From the NCBI GenBank assembly GCA_005406025.1, contig BGZK01000144.1:1-64000 (forward strand): a stretch of DNA of 64,000 bases. The letters are read 5' to 3'. The stretch is from Eumeta japonica (lineage: Eukaryota; Arthropoda; Insecta; Lepidoptera; Psychidae). Positions 23,201 through 35,577 of the stretch are shown here, in pieces; within the stretch, counting starts at the first letter, position 1; every line of letters begins with the position of its first letter. The position numbers and the translations under genes are program-made. The notes under the pieces were generated by a model that saw only the letters and a program-made list of their open reading frames with translations, did no database searches and was not told where the DNA came from.

Positions 23201-26175
23201 TTAATATTTCAATACGTATTTGAAGATATCGGATCGCTCTAGCACACGTAGAAAAATTATTTGATCATTAACTTGATTGAGCTTATTAAGATAATGCTTT
23301 ATTGAATATTACTTATCTCATTTGGGACCTAAGTTAACACCTGATGATAATCTGACGAATTACTATTTATCTTGACTATGATGTGGATAGATTGATACTG
23401 AACTTAAGCATTGCTATATAGTGGTAAAGGCTATTGTTCGAGATTACGATGCTTGGCAAGTCTCAAGTATACTACTTTATGTCATACAGACATTTTCTAT
23501 GTAACCGAAACTCTAGAAAACTCGGAGAATTAATTTTTTTCATAACTGACATAAAGTATTTCTATATAGTTTTAAATGTATCTTACTATCGAATGTGTTG
23601 AATAGACTTCACCGTGCCAAATAACATAAATCACTCTGCTAAGGAAAAATATGCGGCTTGAATCCTAAACTAGACAGAGAGCTAGAATTGCGGTCGCTCC
23701 AATCTAGGTAAGTCTTTTTGCGGCAAAGACCAATGGAGAAACATACCCTGACGCTCTCAGCGCGAGAAGAAAGCTCAGAACTATGTTTTTCCTAGAGTAT
23801 GTAAAGCACGCGATACGAAACATCCGACCGTGGATTATCGCCACAATCGGATGAAAGTTTAGGTTTAGACTTTGAACCCTGAAGGAGCAAACTGCTGTTC
23901 CTAATTCAAAGCCAGACTGTTTCGCGTTACATAATTTTACTACTAAGTTTATTGACTAGACGATCACATGTGCTAAAGAACACATATATATTTAAGCAAT
24001 AGATATATGTGAAGATGCATTGATTAAATAGTTTTATGTCAAAAAAACTATCATTCAAATTAAGTTTCATTTTATATGGGACCTATCTTTTAGCGAGATA
24101 TACAGTTGTTCTATATAAATCAGTATCATTGATCAAACATCTATGAAAAAAATATATTTAATATGTTCGTGCATTAAAAAAAAAGTATTTTGTAAAAATT
24201 GCAGTTTTTTTTTTTATATTTAATAAGTAAATTTTACTTCTTTTGATACATATTGAACGTTTAGTCTCTTGCATACTTTAACCTTTTATTGTTATTATAT
24301 ATTTGTATGACATAGAATTTTTATAATGATTTTCAAGTTGTATTCATTTTAAATATATATACAGCTGGACCTAGAGCAATTCATATTCGCTTTGAATACG
24401 AATTTAGCTCGCACAGTCATCAAAGCTTAGGTTGTATACAATGTTAAAATACTTCACACTGGATAAGTGCGAAAAGTACTCGCATCCTAAGAGTATGTAT
24501 ATTATTAAAGGCATATATATACTTATTATAGACTTAATCTTGTATATTATTTTAACATTTTTTTTGCCTGCTTGCGAAAGCGATACCGACGAGATATCGG
24601 CTTAGGTATTCCAATCTTGCTTTTTAACTTCTTGAAATTGGTTGTGAATCCAGGTAGAAATTCCAGGTAGGATAATTGTAATTCCATTTTTAAATTTAAA
24701 AATTGTCAAAAGCCATCATAATAATATAATTAGATATAATATTAATCGATAGATATGTAATTAATAGATAGATATATAATTATTTCCTTTTTATGTCATT
24801 TCTACGTCATACCATACGCTGTTTAAAGTGTTTGTTTGTTATGAAACTTCTAATGGCAAATTTATTTCTTATTTTTTATTCAAAATCATTTGAAAAAAAA
24901 TATTTAAAACATTTTAGTTTATCCGAAATCAGGATTCCTAAATATACCTACACTCATTTATATTAACTATTTGTAATCTTATTAATTTGTCCTCGGCCAC
25001 TGAACCGATATTATAAAAATGAAAGTGTCTAAAATAAAAGCACAATTTCATTAAGACTAGACACCAGCCAAGTAAAGTAATATCAATGAAAATCTACAAA
25101 GACAACTCAAAAAAATTACCTTTAAATGTTTAAAACTGAGTGTATGATACTCAACTCTTAAACTTTGAGAGTAAGCAACGTTTAGACTCTTTTATTTATT
25201 TAATCCTTAAATAAAAATCAAGTTTTCGAACCTTCGCGTATCATATTCCATATTAAAATCGCGACGACAAAACAGTTTCAAGTTTTAACAACCAATCGTA
25301 TCATCGCCCGACCGACTTACTGCGCACAAAGAAACAGAAAAAAAAAATGGGAACGGAACGCTTCGCGGCCGCGCTTCGGAAAAATAAAATCATTACAAAT
25401 TCAATACGAAAAGTTGCAGGGCGGGCGTTTCGGCGCGCGCGGCGGCCCGGGACTGAGCCAATTATTGCCGCAGACGGCTCTCGCGCCGAAGTCGTTACGT
25501 GAAATGAGTACGGGCGAATACATTTTTCACGTGCGCCGGTCATATACGGCTTTCTAGTGAATCCCTCGTAAATTTACGGGTACTTGTGAATTTTTAAAGT
25601 GCGACGATCCGCCGCTTTCTTGTCTGTATGTTTGTTTGTTGTGGCCTGGTTATTTATATAGATGCACTGTGCAAATATACCCATCCGATTGAGGGATTTT
25701 CACTTTAGTTTTCCGGTTGATCCAGTGCACGTCAGAAGCTTGTCATCTAAATGACTAAAACGTTGTGTACCTACCACTTACCACTACCACGTTTTCCTCC
25801 GAGTCGCAAAGCGTAGGGTTTGATCAGAACTTCATTTAAAAACTGATCGGTCAATTCTCTCGAGGTCCTTGTTTTAAGTTATGATTGCGACATGTAAGGA
25901 AAAGTTACTTCAACAAAATGATTTACTGTAAAACGCAGTGATGAACGGTAAAAATACAATTTGATGTTTATTCATTATTTTCTTTTTTCTTTGTCAACGG
26001 GATGTCAAATTACGCGCCCATATCGTCAACCACGTATACATCTGAAAATATTTGCATAGAATACATTTGCAAAAATATTTGAATTTCCGTTATACCATTG
26101 TTATTGTATACAATTTCATTTGAAAGCTGAAGCTTCTTGCTCGTTTTTCTTGAGAGAAAGTGTTTTCTAAAGAAG
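20240..26175. other. AT-rich interval with two GC-rich islands
   Basis: No gene recognised in about 6 kb. GC-rich islands lie at about 21005-21270 and 25290-25560. A CpG-containing stretch at 23660-23900 (TGACGCTCTCAGCGCGAGAA) looks non-random but I cannot name it. Confidence 0.4.
25290..25560. promoter_or_regulatory. CpG-rich island
   Basis: Contains CTTCGCGGCCGCGCTTCGG and TTTCGGCGCGCGCGGCGG, in sharp contrast to AT-rich flanks. Open frames across it are a by-product of base composition. It is a candidate promoter or conserved non-coding element only by composition. Confidence 0.3.
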
Positions 26176-26177
26176 CC

Positions 26178-26328
26178 GTAGATTCATAAGATAATTACGT
26201 ATTTAAAGTGTCAAGTATAAGACAGAATAATAAATAAGAAATTCATAAGATAGTAGATTCATAAGATAATTACGTATTTGAAGAATCAAGTATAACACCA
26301 ATGATAAATAGGAAATTTAATTTGAAAG
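26178..26328 (+). repeat. Tandem duplication, two units of about 75 bp
   Basis: GTAGATTCATAAGATAATT starts at 26178 and again at 26253. Each is followed by ACGTATTT-AAG, TCAAGTATAA and ATAAATA-GAAA. Confidence 0.75.
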
Positions 26329-26649
26329 AAGGAAGTGCTGAATGGAACTCTTGAAATGAACCTTAGGCGTCTGCATATCTGTATGCTCGTCCCTTTGCCT
26401 CGTAGATATTCGGCACAGTTTTAAATGTCGTTTTGCATGGACTTTAGCATGTCTGAGTGGAAAGATATCTTTTTTTATTAAGTTTATGTTAGGATATAAA
26501 AATCAATCAATTTGACGTAACACAACATGATAAAAAAGCATTTAATTTATGGGACGTTTGTTTGTTATACCTTTAAAGCGATGTATCGTTTAGACCGCAA
26601 TAGGTAGTTGCAATTCCAATTTTCACATAATATTAAGTGTTGATATTAA

Positions 26650-26990
26650 TGTGGACTGAAATTTAGTTTCTGGATCGCAAAGAAATCACGGTTCATCCAT
26701 TGTTATAAATCGAGCGAAAGTACTAGAGGGATTTTGTCGTAGCAGTTCCAAAGAAGCTCAATAAATGTTAACCCTGGTTTGTTTCTTCAGGGTACCATTA
26801 CTTTTGCATTCCCAAATGTTCATATAAAATGCTATGCACACAATCAGTCAAAATCTTTGTTTCTTCCCCTACAAAATGTACCATGACACAACGATCTGCT
26901 AAAACAATTTTTTCGACTTTTTATCATTTCTTCGGTCACTACCACGGCAACTCGAACGAGGGTCATCTTTGGTAGATTTTTACCTTTACA
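26650..26990 (-). mobile_element. Mariner transposase remnant 1 (middle part)
   Basis: On the minus strand, with frame changes, it reads KIVLADRCVMVHFV, then HSILYEHLGMQK, then FARFITMDEP and DPETKFQS. This corresponds to the second helix-turn-helix end and linker of mariner transposases (VL-DRRVKV-EIAE, ILHEHLGM-KL) and to the first catalytic aspartate box (FVTMDETWI). The remainder of the DDD domain and the ends are missing. Its sequence differs from the other three mariner remnants here. Confidence 0.65.
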
Positions 26991-26994
26991 ACAA

Positions 26995-28520
26995 CACGTT
27001 TAGACAGAATAAAAAAGGGTCTTCCTTTTAAAAAAAAATATTTAAACTATTTTCTTTTTCAAATTTTAATCAATATTCCGGCTATACCAGCTAGTAATTA
27101 GTTTTTTATATTCCAAAATGTTTGTACCTCATTCTCGCTTTATAATGAACGCCTTTCGTAAAATTATTACAAAGAATAATTTTGAAAAGGATACAAAAAA
27201 ATTTATTCATTTAAAAATATCCCTTTTATTTTTGTTTTTACAAAAGTCCATATATCTTGCAAAACACTTGATGTGAAAATAAGCAAAGACACAAGAAGTC
27301 GTCTTCATTCGTCTCGCTGGTACGGACCAACAATATTTTGCCAAATCATATTATTCTCCTAAAGGACATTCTTGCTATACAAAAAAATTGACGACTAGCA
27401 CCTAGTACAAAAAATAGAGTGTGTTTCGAAACTAAAATGAAAAGTTCGCGAATCTAGCCCATTAAGAAGAAAATTAAAGTCTCGAAGAGTATAATAAAGA
27501 AGGTCCAAAGAAAAATAAATGCATATTTTACGAAATCAACTCGTGTTCCGTTCGCGGAATTCCTAATAAGAGAAGAATTTATGTACGAAAATTTCTTTTG
27601 CAAAACTGTAAAATTCATGATACTCTTTTTGTACGTAGTTCAAGGGAAGAGACGACTTAATAAAATAAGTTTTCTGCTGACTTGATGATTTTTCGTTATT
27701 TATTTTATTTGGTTGAAAAAACAAAATTATTAGAATATCGGTAAATACTTTTATCTAATAAAAAAAAAGCCTTTTTTTTCATAAAATAAAATTCTGTTGT
27801 AACATTAACATTGGGTATTAAGTAGGTTTTCCGAATTACTTAATTTATGTTGCTGCATGTATCCACAATTCAGAAATTTTAATCTCCCCTAAATTATGTA
27901 CAACAATATATTCACATCAATTATTCACCTTTATGTATCCTGTGTATATCCTACACAAATATGTTTTCAAAATACGATTTCGGTCAGATTTTTCGTTTGT
28001 TACTTGTACCACTATTGACATTTTTATTAAAATTCAATCATCGGTTACGAATTGGCACACGCAAAGATAGAATACAAATGTAAGTACACGGTGCCTAGTG
28101 GCAGTTTAAGCATTCATGACGTCCTATCGTCTAGTCAGAAGACTCGTGATGTCCTATCAGCCATTAGATCTAATTAGAAGTCACAGGACCATTTGTTCTA
28201 CACACTCTTCACGAATCCCTACAGTTCCTGCATGATGAAATATGTACTAGAAAATCTGTTTTTGAGATAAGTTTATTCACTGAAGTTAATTGTAATAGGT
28301 AGATAATACTTGCAATACATGCATGGATGCACAACAGGAGCTGCTTTGCTCATATGTCTATGCATGCTAAAAAGGTTTTGACAATTTTGTGAATTTCAAT
28401 ATAATATTTGGTTAAATTTTAACTATTATACTCCATACTATAATAATACAAAAATAATCAATGGACTCTATCACGTAAAAAAATTCTAACGAGACCTCTT
28501 CCTTATTTCTTTCATTGCTT
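26995..28520. other. AT-rich interval without a gene
   Basis: Nothing recognised apart from a weak duplication around 28110-28175 (GACGTCCTATC, then GATGTCCTATC). Confidence 0.4.
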
Positions 28521-28522
28521 AC

Positions 28523-28666
28523 ACTAAAAAAAATGGATGTTGTATCAACAAAACCGCTTTTTTTTTTTGAAGATTTATTGTTAACATCACAAAAGAACTT
28601 AATGTAAAATTACAATTTTGTATGTTGCATTAAAATTAAATTTTGGTTGTATTTGAATATAGTCAA
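28523..28666 (+). repeat. Dispersed repeat R3 copy 2
   Basis: Direct-orientation homologue of 20100-20237. Parts of it (TTAATGTAAAATTA and ATGTTGCATTAA) recur in inverse orientation at about 30008-30065, so it may be one end of a larger inverted-repeat element of about 1.5 kb. Confidence 0.7.
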
Positions 28667-29643
28667 TTGCAATAAATTGTTTGCAAACAAGACTTATTTC
28701 AAAGTAAGTTTAAACATCGATTATGGTAAACTTTACCAGTATACTTCTTTTGTAAAAACAACAAAATGTTTTTGGCAGTACATACTAGTTAATTTAAGAC
28801 TTTGTTTTGTAAAATACACAAAATATTTCTCATGATGAAAATAAAAATAGTATTTAGTAATAATAACTAATACGTAACGTAACATTTACCACAGAAAATG
28901 TCAAAATTAAACTTTAATTACGTTGATTATACCAATATTCTTTTTTCCTAAGACTGATTACAAATTACGTTAAAATAAACTAAAAACATATTTGTTTTAA
29001 ATTAAAGTATTTTGTAAAGACACGTACCTGCATATTATCATATGACACAATACAAATATCTGTTATAAAATAAATAAGATTTTATTATATACGTAAAATA
29101 ATTGTGAAAAACGTAATATGTGGTCTTCAAAATCACTTTCATAATATTTTTTAAAGTAATTATAAAGCGGTTAAGCCTTTCTAATTTTAAAAATACTTTA
29201 TCAATAATATTTTATGAAATGTACTGCAGAAAATATTAAAATAGCGATCAATAATCTTTTGTACTAATACCATCGGTATGTCATAATATTGACAAAAATA
29301 TTTCTTATAGTAACAATTATTTTTGATTAAAGTAGCTTTTCTTTGTCTCTTACAAATTCAAGTATTATTCTTAGCAAAAGTGAGCATTATTCAAAGCTTA
29401 TTTAACAACTATATTTAGTACAATACGTAAACCCTTTTTTATTATAATATCAACAAATTTTTATGTTAATATTAAGAAACAATTTTATTATTTCTACGCA
29501 AGACTATTTTTTTATTAAGTATCTTTGTCCTTTAAAGAGCTATTTCTAATATTCTTCAGTAGATGGCGCGAAAAAAAAAGTTTACATCGTGCCATAGGTG
29601 CACTGATATCAGATTTAGGCAATTCCAAAATCCACTCTACTCT

Positions 29644-29760
29644 ATCACTTCTCGGTTTTTTGGCTAAGCTGAAAGTGTAGAATTTTTCTTTTAAGTTTAA
29701 TATCTGAAGAATCTTCTGGCATCGTAGGACTAGTATATTAAACTGACTTTTGTATCTCAA
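29644..29760 (+). ncRNA. U2 snRNA-like sequence, probably a pseudogene
   Basis: The stretch starts ATCACTTCTCGG and continues TTTTTTGGCTAAG, AAAGTGTAGAAT, AGTTTAATATCTGA and later TATATTAAACTGACTTTTG. This is the order of U2 snRNA (ATCGCTTCTCGG, GGCTAAGATCAAAGTGTAG, CTTAA-ATCTGA, then the Sm-site region TTAAACTGATTTTTG). Roughly 50 of the first 65 bases agree with the fly sequence as I remember it. The branch-point-pairing GTAGTA has become GTAGAA and the Sm site is altered, so a functional snRNA is unlikely. The 3' half of U2 is not recognisable. Open frames on the minus strand across it are incidental. Confidence 0.6.
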
Positions 29761-30184
29761 GAAAGGTAGTTTGGTGAACTATATGAACAAAGTTTTATTA
29801 CAAGTACAAAATTGGTTGCGTTAAAAGTACTAATATTTACCATTCAATAGCGTATACAAGCACTCTAGTGATATATATACTAAAAACATATAGTTAAAAA
29901 TATAGAGATTCCTAGTAAATATTACTGTATTAATTCAGTAAAACAACCCTTCCTTTACAGATTTCATAAACAATTATTGGATTTTTTTAAAAGTTTTACG
30001 TTAAGTTAATGCAACATGAATACTTAAACTTACTATAACGTGGATTAATTTTACATTAATAACTTTAATTAGTTTTACAATACTTATTTAACAAAAGTAA
30101 CGCCGAACTTATGTAGGACCTATATTACCTTAGGAAATAGCTTATTTCGTTATCTAACTAAAGTTTTTTTTCACGAATTAGAAG

Positions 30185-30227
30185 GCATAAATGTCATAAA
30201 TAAACGTTTTACTTATGACATTTATGC
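30185..30227. repeat. Perfect hairpin, 15-bp arms, 13-base loop
   Basis: GCATAAATGTCATAA at 30185-30199 and its exact reverse complement at 30213-30227. Confidence 0.85.
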
Positions 30228-30234
30228 ACGTGAG

Positions 30235-30540
30235 TGTACTTATTAGAGTTCGCTGATCCGTTAAAACGTAAACCCGGAAAAAAACATTACGGTTCCGTAT
30301 TCGGCTTTCAAGCGAGAGAAAATGGAATTCAACATATAAGGCAATACTTAATAGAAGTAAATTCGCCCGCCGTAGATATGAAGGTGGAATCAATCTCGGG
30401 GGACGCGCGGGATAAATTGAATACGACATCGACTCCCACGGCCGAACGAACTCCGAGCGCGCCCAATGAGTTGGAAATGTAAGAATAGCGGCCCTCAAAA
30501 GGATACTTTACTTTCTCCTCGGGTCGGAGAGGGAGTTGCT
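30235..30540. promoter_or_regulatory. GC-rich island
   Basis: Contains GGGGGACGCGCGGG and CCGAGCGCGCCCAATG and ends in TCCTCGGGTCGGAGAGGGAG. Open frames of about 80-106 codons on both strands are unlike any family I know and probably reflect composition. A short unknown exon cannot be ruled out. Confidence 0.3.
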
Positions 30541-30544
30541 AGTT

Positions 30545-31509
30545 TTTATGTGGAAAGGGTCAAAGGCAGCTCTTAGGTAATGTCGTACGTTTTTGTTACA
30601 CCTTCGGCGAAACTTGTTGATCGAAAGTTGTCTATTTGATTAATGAATTATATCATCGGAGAAATCATGAGACGTGTATTTTGGTACATGTGCTTTGTGC
30701 AATTTAATTTGGATTAATCACGCTAGTTTAATGATACCTATTTTTAATATGTCATTTTTATAGAAACATTCTTGGATTCCGTATAGTTCTATTATCTACC
30801 TCAGTAATAGTATGACGGTATTTAGTGAAGTATGGTAGGTTGAAATTAATAGTAAAAAAATATGTAAACGTAAGATCGAAATCCTGTCTGTGTACAGTGT
30901 ACATTGGTTGTCTTGGGCACTTTAGAAATAATATATTGAAACTATATCTAATTTTTTTTATAGTAAGAACTCTAATGAATTATATGGTTCACTGTTGAAT
31001 ATAACTAGGTCTAAATACACCAATGTCTTTAGATAAAAAAAAACACTTAAGTTAATAATACATTACCATTAAGTGTTTGGGCGGGAGTGGATATTCATAC
31101 TAGTAGACGTATATGCATTTTATTAGGAAAAATCGTAAAACAATTCGGTTATTTTTGTCAAATATGTAAGAAATTGTTCTATACAGTGTGTAAATATTGT
31201 AAATCAATGCTCGTCAAAATAAATGTGAATGCTATGATAAAAATTACTTGAAATATAATTAATAATGAAACTGGAAAACACACACACCGTCATATAGATT
31301 TTAGTTAATAATTTATAATAGAATTTTAAACAGAGACATATAAATTGCTTTTGCTTTTGAAAAATTCTTTACTAGCATTCCAACTCAAATACTAAATCTC
31401 TAAAATCATCACTCGCTCTCGCTGAATGTTTATTGAAACAAAACGTTGATGCGTGTGGTGTTGTTTGAATTTACACACGTCAAATTGTTCGAATTTACAC
31501 AGTGACGTT
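30545..31509. other. AT-rich interval without a gene
   Basis: No gene, RNA or named repeat seen. Confidence 0.45.
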
Positions 31510-33894
31510 ACTAAAACATCCAAATGCAAAAAAAAACTGCTGATCTTGATAACCTTTTTGTGAAAATAACAGATTTAATAATAGACTGCATTGCTCCTTG
31601 CTTAATAGTAATTTTTAATGCTGGCGTCGATTATGATGTGTTTTCAGATCTAATGACCCAAAGTAAAGTAATTCCATTATTTATACACGGGCCTATATGT
31701 GATCCCACGAACTTTAGACCGATATCAATACTGCCGACACTAAGTAACATTTTTGAAAATCTTATTTTAAATCAATCGTTCTGGTATTTTAATAATAATA
31801 ATTTGATGAACCTTAAACAGTTTGAACGCACAAAGTGTGGCTCAACAATTGGAGCTGGTGTGAGGTTTTTCAACAGACTTTTAATGCCTGGAAGGATTTG
31901 CGAAACGTAATCGGTATCTTTTGGTTGCGTTCATCGTCACAAATTTATTAAGAAACTACGTTATTATAGTGTCACGGACCGATCACTTGGACTGTTAGTC
32001 TTTTTTAAGAGGTAGAATTCAAAGAGTTGATGTTTATGGTGAGACATCGTCGGAATCTACAGTCAATATGAGTATGCCATAGGATTCATTTCTTGGACTA
32101 TTTTCATTCCTAGTTTACATTAATGATCTACATCTTATTAAATATGGACATGGAATTGTACTGTTTGCTGTTTTTTTTTTGGCGTGACAACGTCTTATAA
32201 TTCGATGGAGCCGGCTGCATGCACGAAAAATATGACCCATACGGCGTTACCTCGCTCTGAGGCGTTCCATTTAAGGCTTGAAGTGCAAGCGAGAGCGCGG
32301 AACGAGCGACAGAGAGGCACAATCGGCCTCCGCGTTCGGCAGCGTTCGACATCTTTCTCTCTCCTACTTGACTGAGCGATGCGTCCGCGTGGACGCTGCT
32401 ATACAATAATACATTTACATGTTTTCGTCAAGTATGAAGTGTAGTGAAAACTGAATGTGGTGTCAATTGTTTATAGCAACGATAATTGCGGCGATAAAGG
32501 TTATGATTCTTTCGATATTAAATATATATTCAGTGATATATTGTCGAATATTCGTGCTTTCATCACTAAAATAAATAGCATCGGTCCGCCAGTGCAGCGA
32601 TTGTAGGTTATGCTATAATTGACAAAAGTACAACAATAAGTTAACAGAACTATTGCACGATGAGTAAAAAATCAATTGCTTTACTATTCGATCGAAATAA
32701 TTATAGAGCATAGCTATAATTTCAAAAAATTAAAACATAAATGTTAAATCTTCCACATATCATAACAACGTGTCTGAAATGACAGGTTGGACGGCTGGCT
32801 AGCCGTCAAAGGGAACCATTTTCTCCTATATCAAATAATAAATAAAAATTGACATAATTGTCTTTATGAGTACAAATAAATGTAACTTGATCAATTCAGT
32901 TGTGACTTCCATTTACCTCCTTCTCTATATCCATACAAAATATCTATCAAACAAATAAAATTAAAATTTTCTTTTGAAAAATGAAACCATTCCATTAATA
33001 TTTTATTATGACGTTGTCACGTTCAACTATCGTCAGTAAACCGACTTTACAGACAACCGATTTTATGTAAGAAAAGTAAGTAATTTTTACTTTTTAAAAT
33101 TAATAGGGCACAACCTTCTTTTGAAGAATAAACAGTACAATCTGTTAAATAGTTGACTGTTTTAATATTAATAATATGTTTCTCAAAAGTAAGAAAACAA
33201 AAAAAAAAAATCCCTTGACTAGTGGTAAACTGATCGACGCAATCGCAATGGTCCAGAACAAGATACTGAATATTGTGGACACGACCTTATTTTTTGCTCT
33301 CACTTTAGATGTTAAATTGCGTTGGAATTCTCGTATTTTGAGGTTGGCGAAAAGGCTTAGTTCTGCAGCACATGCAATGAAACGAATGCGGCGACTTAAT
33401 GATGAAACCGCAGCGAGACAAGTTTATTTCAGCTCCTGTCAAAGTCTCGTGACGTATAGATTGTTCTGGGACCATGAAGTTGATATTAACATAATTTTCA
33501 TGGTGCAGAAGAGAGCTGTTTGTGCTATTTACGTTTTGAGACCAATGGCACTTCTCTGAGAAAAATGGAAATAAATAATATCTTAACTTAAGCATCACAA
33601 TACATATACGAAAACCTGGTACATGTTAAAAGATATATAGAATCGTTCTAAAAAATGAGCGACTTGCATAACGTTATCACTCGATATAAGAACGATCATG
33701 CTGCTCAGAGAACCCGTCTAAGCAAAATTAGCAAATCATTTAAGGGGCAATATATGCGCTTATATAATAACATCCCAACTGAAATTCAAAACTTGCTGTT
33801 TTATGGATTTAAACTCTTCGTTAATCAGAAGTTATATGGCAAGGACTATTATACCGTGTCTGAATATGTTAATGAAAAAAACCCGTGGGATTGA
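31510..33894 (+). mobile_element. Jockey/CR1-type LINE, reverse transcriptase half, split by a nested element
   Basis: The 5' part (31524-32170) reads SKVIPLF, DPTNFRPISILPTLSNIFEN and LVYIND-LHLIKYGHGIVLF with stops and frame changes, the reverse transcriptase fingers and palm up to the catalytic FADD box. The reading breaks off after VLFA. It resumes at about 33090 with KINRAQPSFEE and continues to NNMFLKSKKTK, VDTTLFFALTLDVKLRW, RLAKRLSSAAHAMKRMRRL and VQKRAVCAIY. The tail runs to SEYVNEKNPWD and a stop at 33892-33894. The last part matches the usual C terminus of this family, so the 3' end is nearly complete. The endonuclease domain and ORF1 are absent (5' truncation, usual for LINEs). 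A second, shorter copy lies at 55880-56835. Confidence 0.85.
32182..33085. mobile_element. TIR element, copy A, nested in the LINE
   Basis: GCGTGACAACGTCTTATAA at 32182-32200 is the inverse of TTATGACGTTGTCACG at 33006-33021. Outside the right arm, ACTATCGTCAGTAAACCGAC and TTTACAGACAACCGATTTT are shared with copy B at 41104-41144, so the right end reaches at least 33060. The left side is preceded by ten T after GTTTGCTG of the LINE. The 5' interior is GC-rich (AAGCGAGAGCGCGGAACGAG) and shared with copy B, while the middle is AT-rich. No transposase is coded. The minus- and plus-strand frames near 32130-32400 come from the GC-rich repeat and are not genes. Confidence 0.75.
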
Positions 33895-34689
33895 ACTGCT
33901 TGGCTATCAGGTTGCTTTATATTATTTCTGAGTGTTATACTAAATTATCAATTACAAAATACTTTGTACCGATGAGTAAAAAAAGAGCAACCCTTGAGTT
34001 TTTTATTCATTCTTGTCAAAACGAATCAGCGTTTAATGCTAATATTAATGTCGATAGCAATTCGTTTATGACATATTTCAAATGTAATTCTATTACTCAC
34101 GAAATAAAGCTAATTTTATTTATATTTTATTAGCTATTTAGAGTTTTCCTTTGATTTTGTTCATAGAAATATATGTCCATTAGAATCCAAAAACTATGTG
34201 TTCCAAAAACAAAAACTATTTCAAAATATTCTGTAACCAAAAACAATACAGCTGTTTCTTTCTTTATATCTGTTTCAAATCGTAAATTATAATATTTTGG
34301 CAGAACCTACCGATTGTTTGATAAGCTCAGTGATCACGCTTCTTTCAAATGTATACAATACTAATTCTAATCTCCGTAAGAAAAACGTTAGCAGTAGCAG
34401 CTCGATGAACGTCAGCCGCTCACTGTTTAACAGCATTGTAATATCAGTGGTGTTTTAGATTAAAAAGGGTTTTAGGCTAAATTTAAAGTAGAACAACTTA
34501 TTTTAATATGAAGAAGTGGAGCAAAGTCGAGTTTTTGTAACGCCATTATTGAAGAAACGCTGAAAACTGCATTATAAAAAATCGACTTCAAAAAGCCCTT
34601 AAACTAAAAATGTAATAACAACAATTTTAAAATCTTAAAAATTAAAGATAAATTTTATTAATGATTATTTATTAAATATCGAGTACAGT
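33895..34689. other. LINE 3' flank and AT-rich interval
   Basis: The first part may be LINE 3' untranslated sequence. No further gene recognised. Confidence 0.4.
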
Positions 34690-35145
34690 AACAATTACAA
34701 ACCGCAATGTATAAGACTCATTAAAACAAAAAAAGTCAGTTTAAACTCGAGGAGTTTACTAGTGACTACTGAAAAATTTCACTATTAATTTCTTGGCTTC
34801 ATTATGAGACCTTTATTAAAAAATATAATGCATAAAACTCGTCTCAGCAAAACGAATAAGCCCAAACTCGAGAGGTTTACTAGTAGCCCTCGAAGAGCTC
34901 CACTATCCACTTCGGGCTTCATCATCAGACTCGCGTTACGAAATGTAATTTATAAAACTCGCCAAAACAAATGGAATGAAACTAAACTAAAGGACTAGTA
35001 AGTACTGAACAGTTCCACTATCCACCCTTAGGCTCCATTCACAGACCCTCAATACCGATGTAATATACAGGACTTATCAAAACAGATCAAATTATTTCAA
35101 ACTCCACGGTTTACTAGTACCCATTAAAAAGCAGTTTTTGTCTAT
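34690..35145 (+). repeat. Tandem array, about four units of roughly 120 bp
   Basis: Each unit contains AAACTCGAGAGGTTTACTAG, then CCACTATCCACTTCGGGCTT, then CATCATCAGACTCGC, then AATGTAAT-TATAAAACTCG and CAAAACAAATG. Units start near 34690, 34816, 34936 and 35050 and grow more diverged. The open frame at 34804-34998 spans a unit and a half and has no recognisable protein. Confidence 0.7.
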
Positions 35146-35539
35146 CAATGCCAGTATTATCCGATATATAACCATGAAAGAGCGCTGTGGATTCCATCAT
35201 CAGCTCATCAACATGAGATGATAAATTCCCGACGCAAACACCTGACTAAGGAGCTGAAACAAGTACAAGTATTATATTTGTACCTCTCCACTTTCCTGGG
35301 ATCACATCATCAAATCCTGACTTGGTGGTAATAGGACCACATCCCTTTCGAACAAAATACTACTTTTTGAAATCGGTTTACAATTAACAAAGGTATCGCA
35401 TAACATGTCCCATTTACCTCCTTCAAACCTCTCGTTGCAATAGCTAAATTTTAAAAAAATACCCATACAAAATTGAATGAAAAAATACAGGTATTTGATA
35501 AAATATTTAAATTTCTTGTACGAGAAAAACCTTAAAAAA

Positions 35540-35577
35540 TATCAAATTCTAATAATGTCAATTATTAGAATTTGATA
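35540..35577. repeat. Perfect hairpin, 17-bp arms, 4-base loop
   Basis: TATCAAATTCTAATAAT at 35540-35556, loop GTCA, exact reverse complement at 35561-35577. Confidence 0.9.

Noticed and set aside
25702..25722. TTCCGGTTGATCCAG, similar to the start of small-subunit rRNA
   Set aside because: Similarity stops after about 13 bases, and a related string occurs at 62419 without rRNA context.
30178..30498. Opposing frames of 106 and 82 codons over the GC-rich island
   Set aside because: Open on both strands because of base composition; no domain or splice context supports either.
32128..32406. Frames on both strands at the left end of the nested element
   Set aside because: They fall in the GC-rich subterminal repeat shared with copy B, where the frame is not kept.
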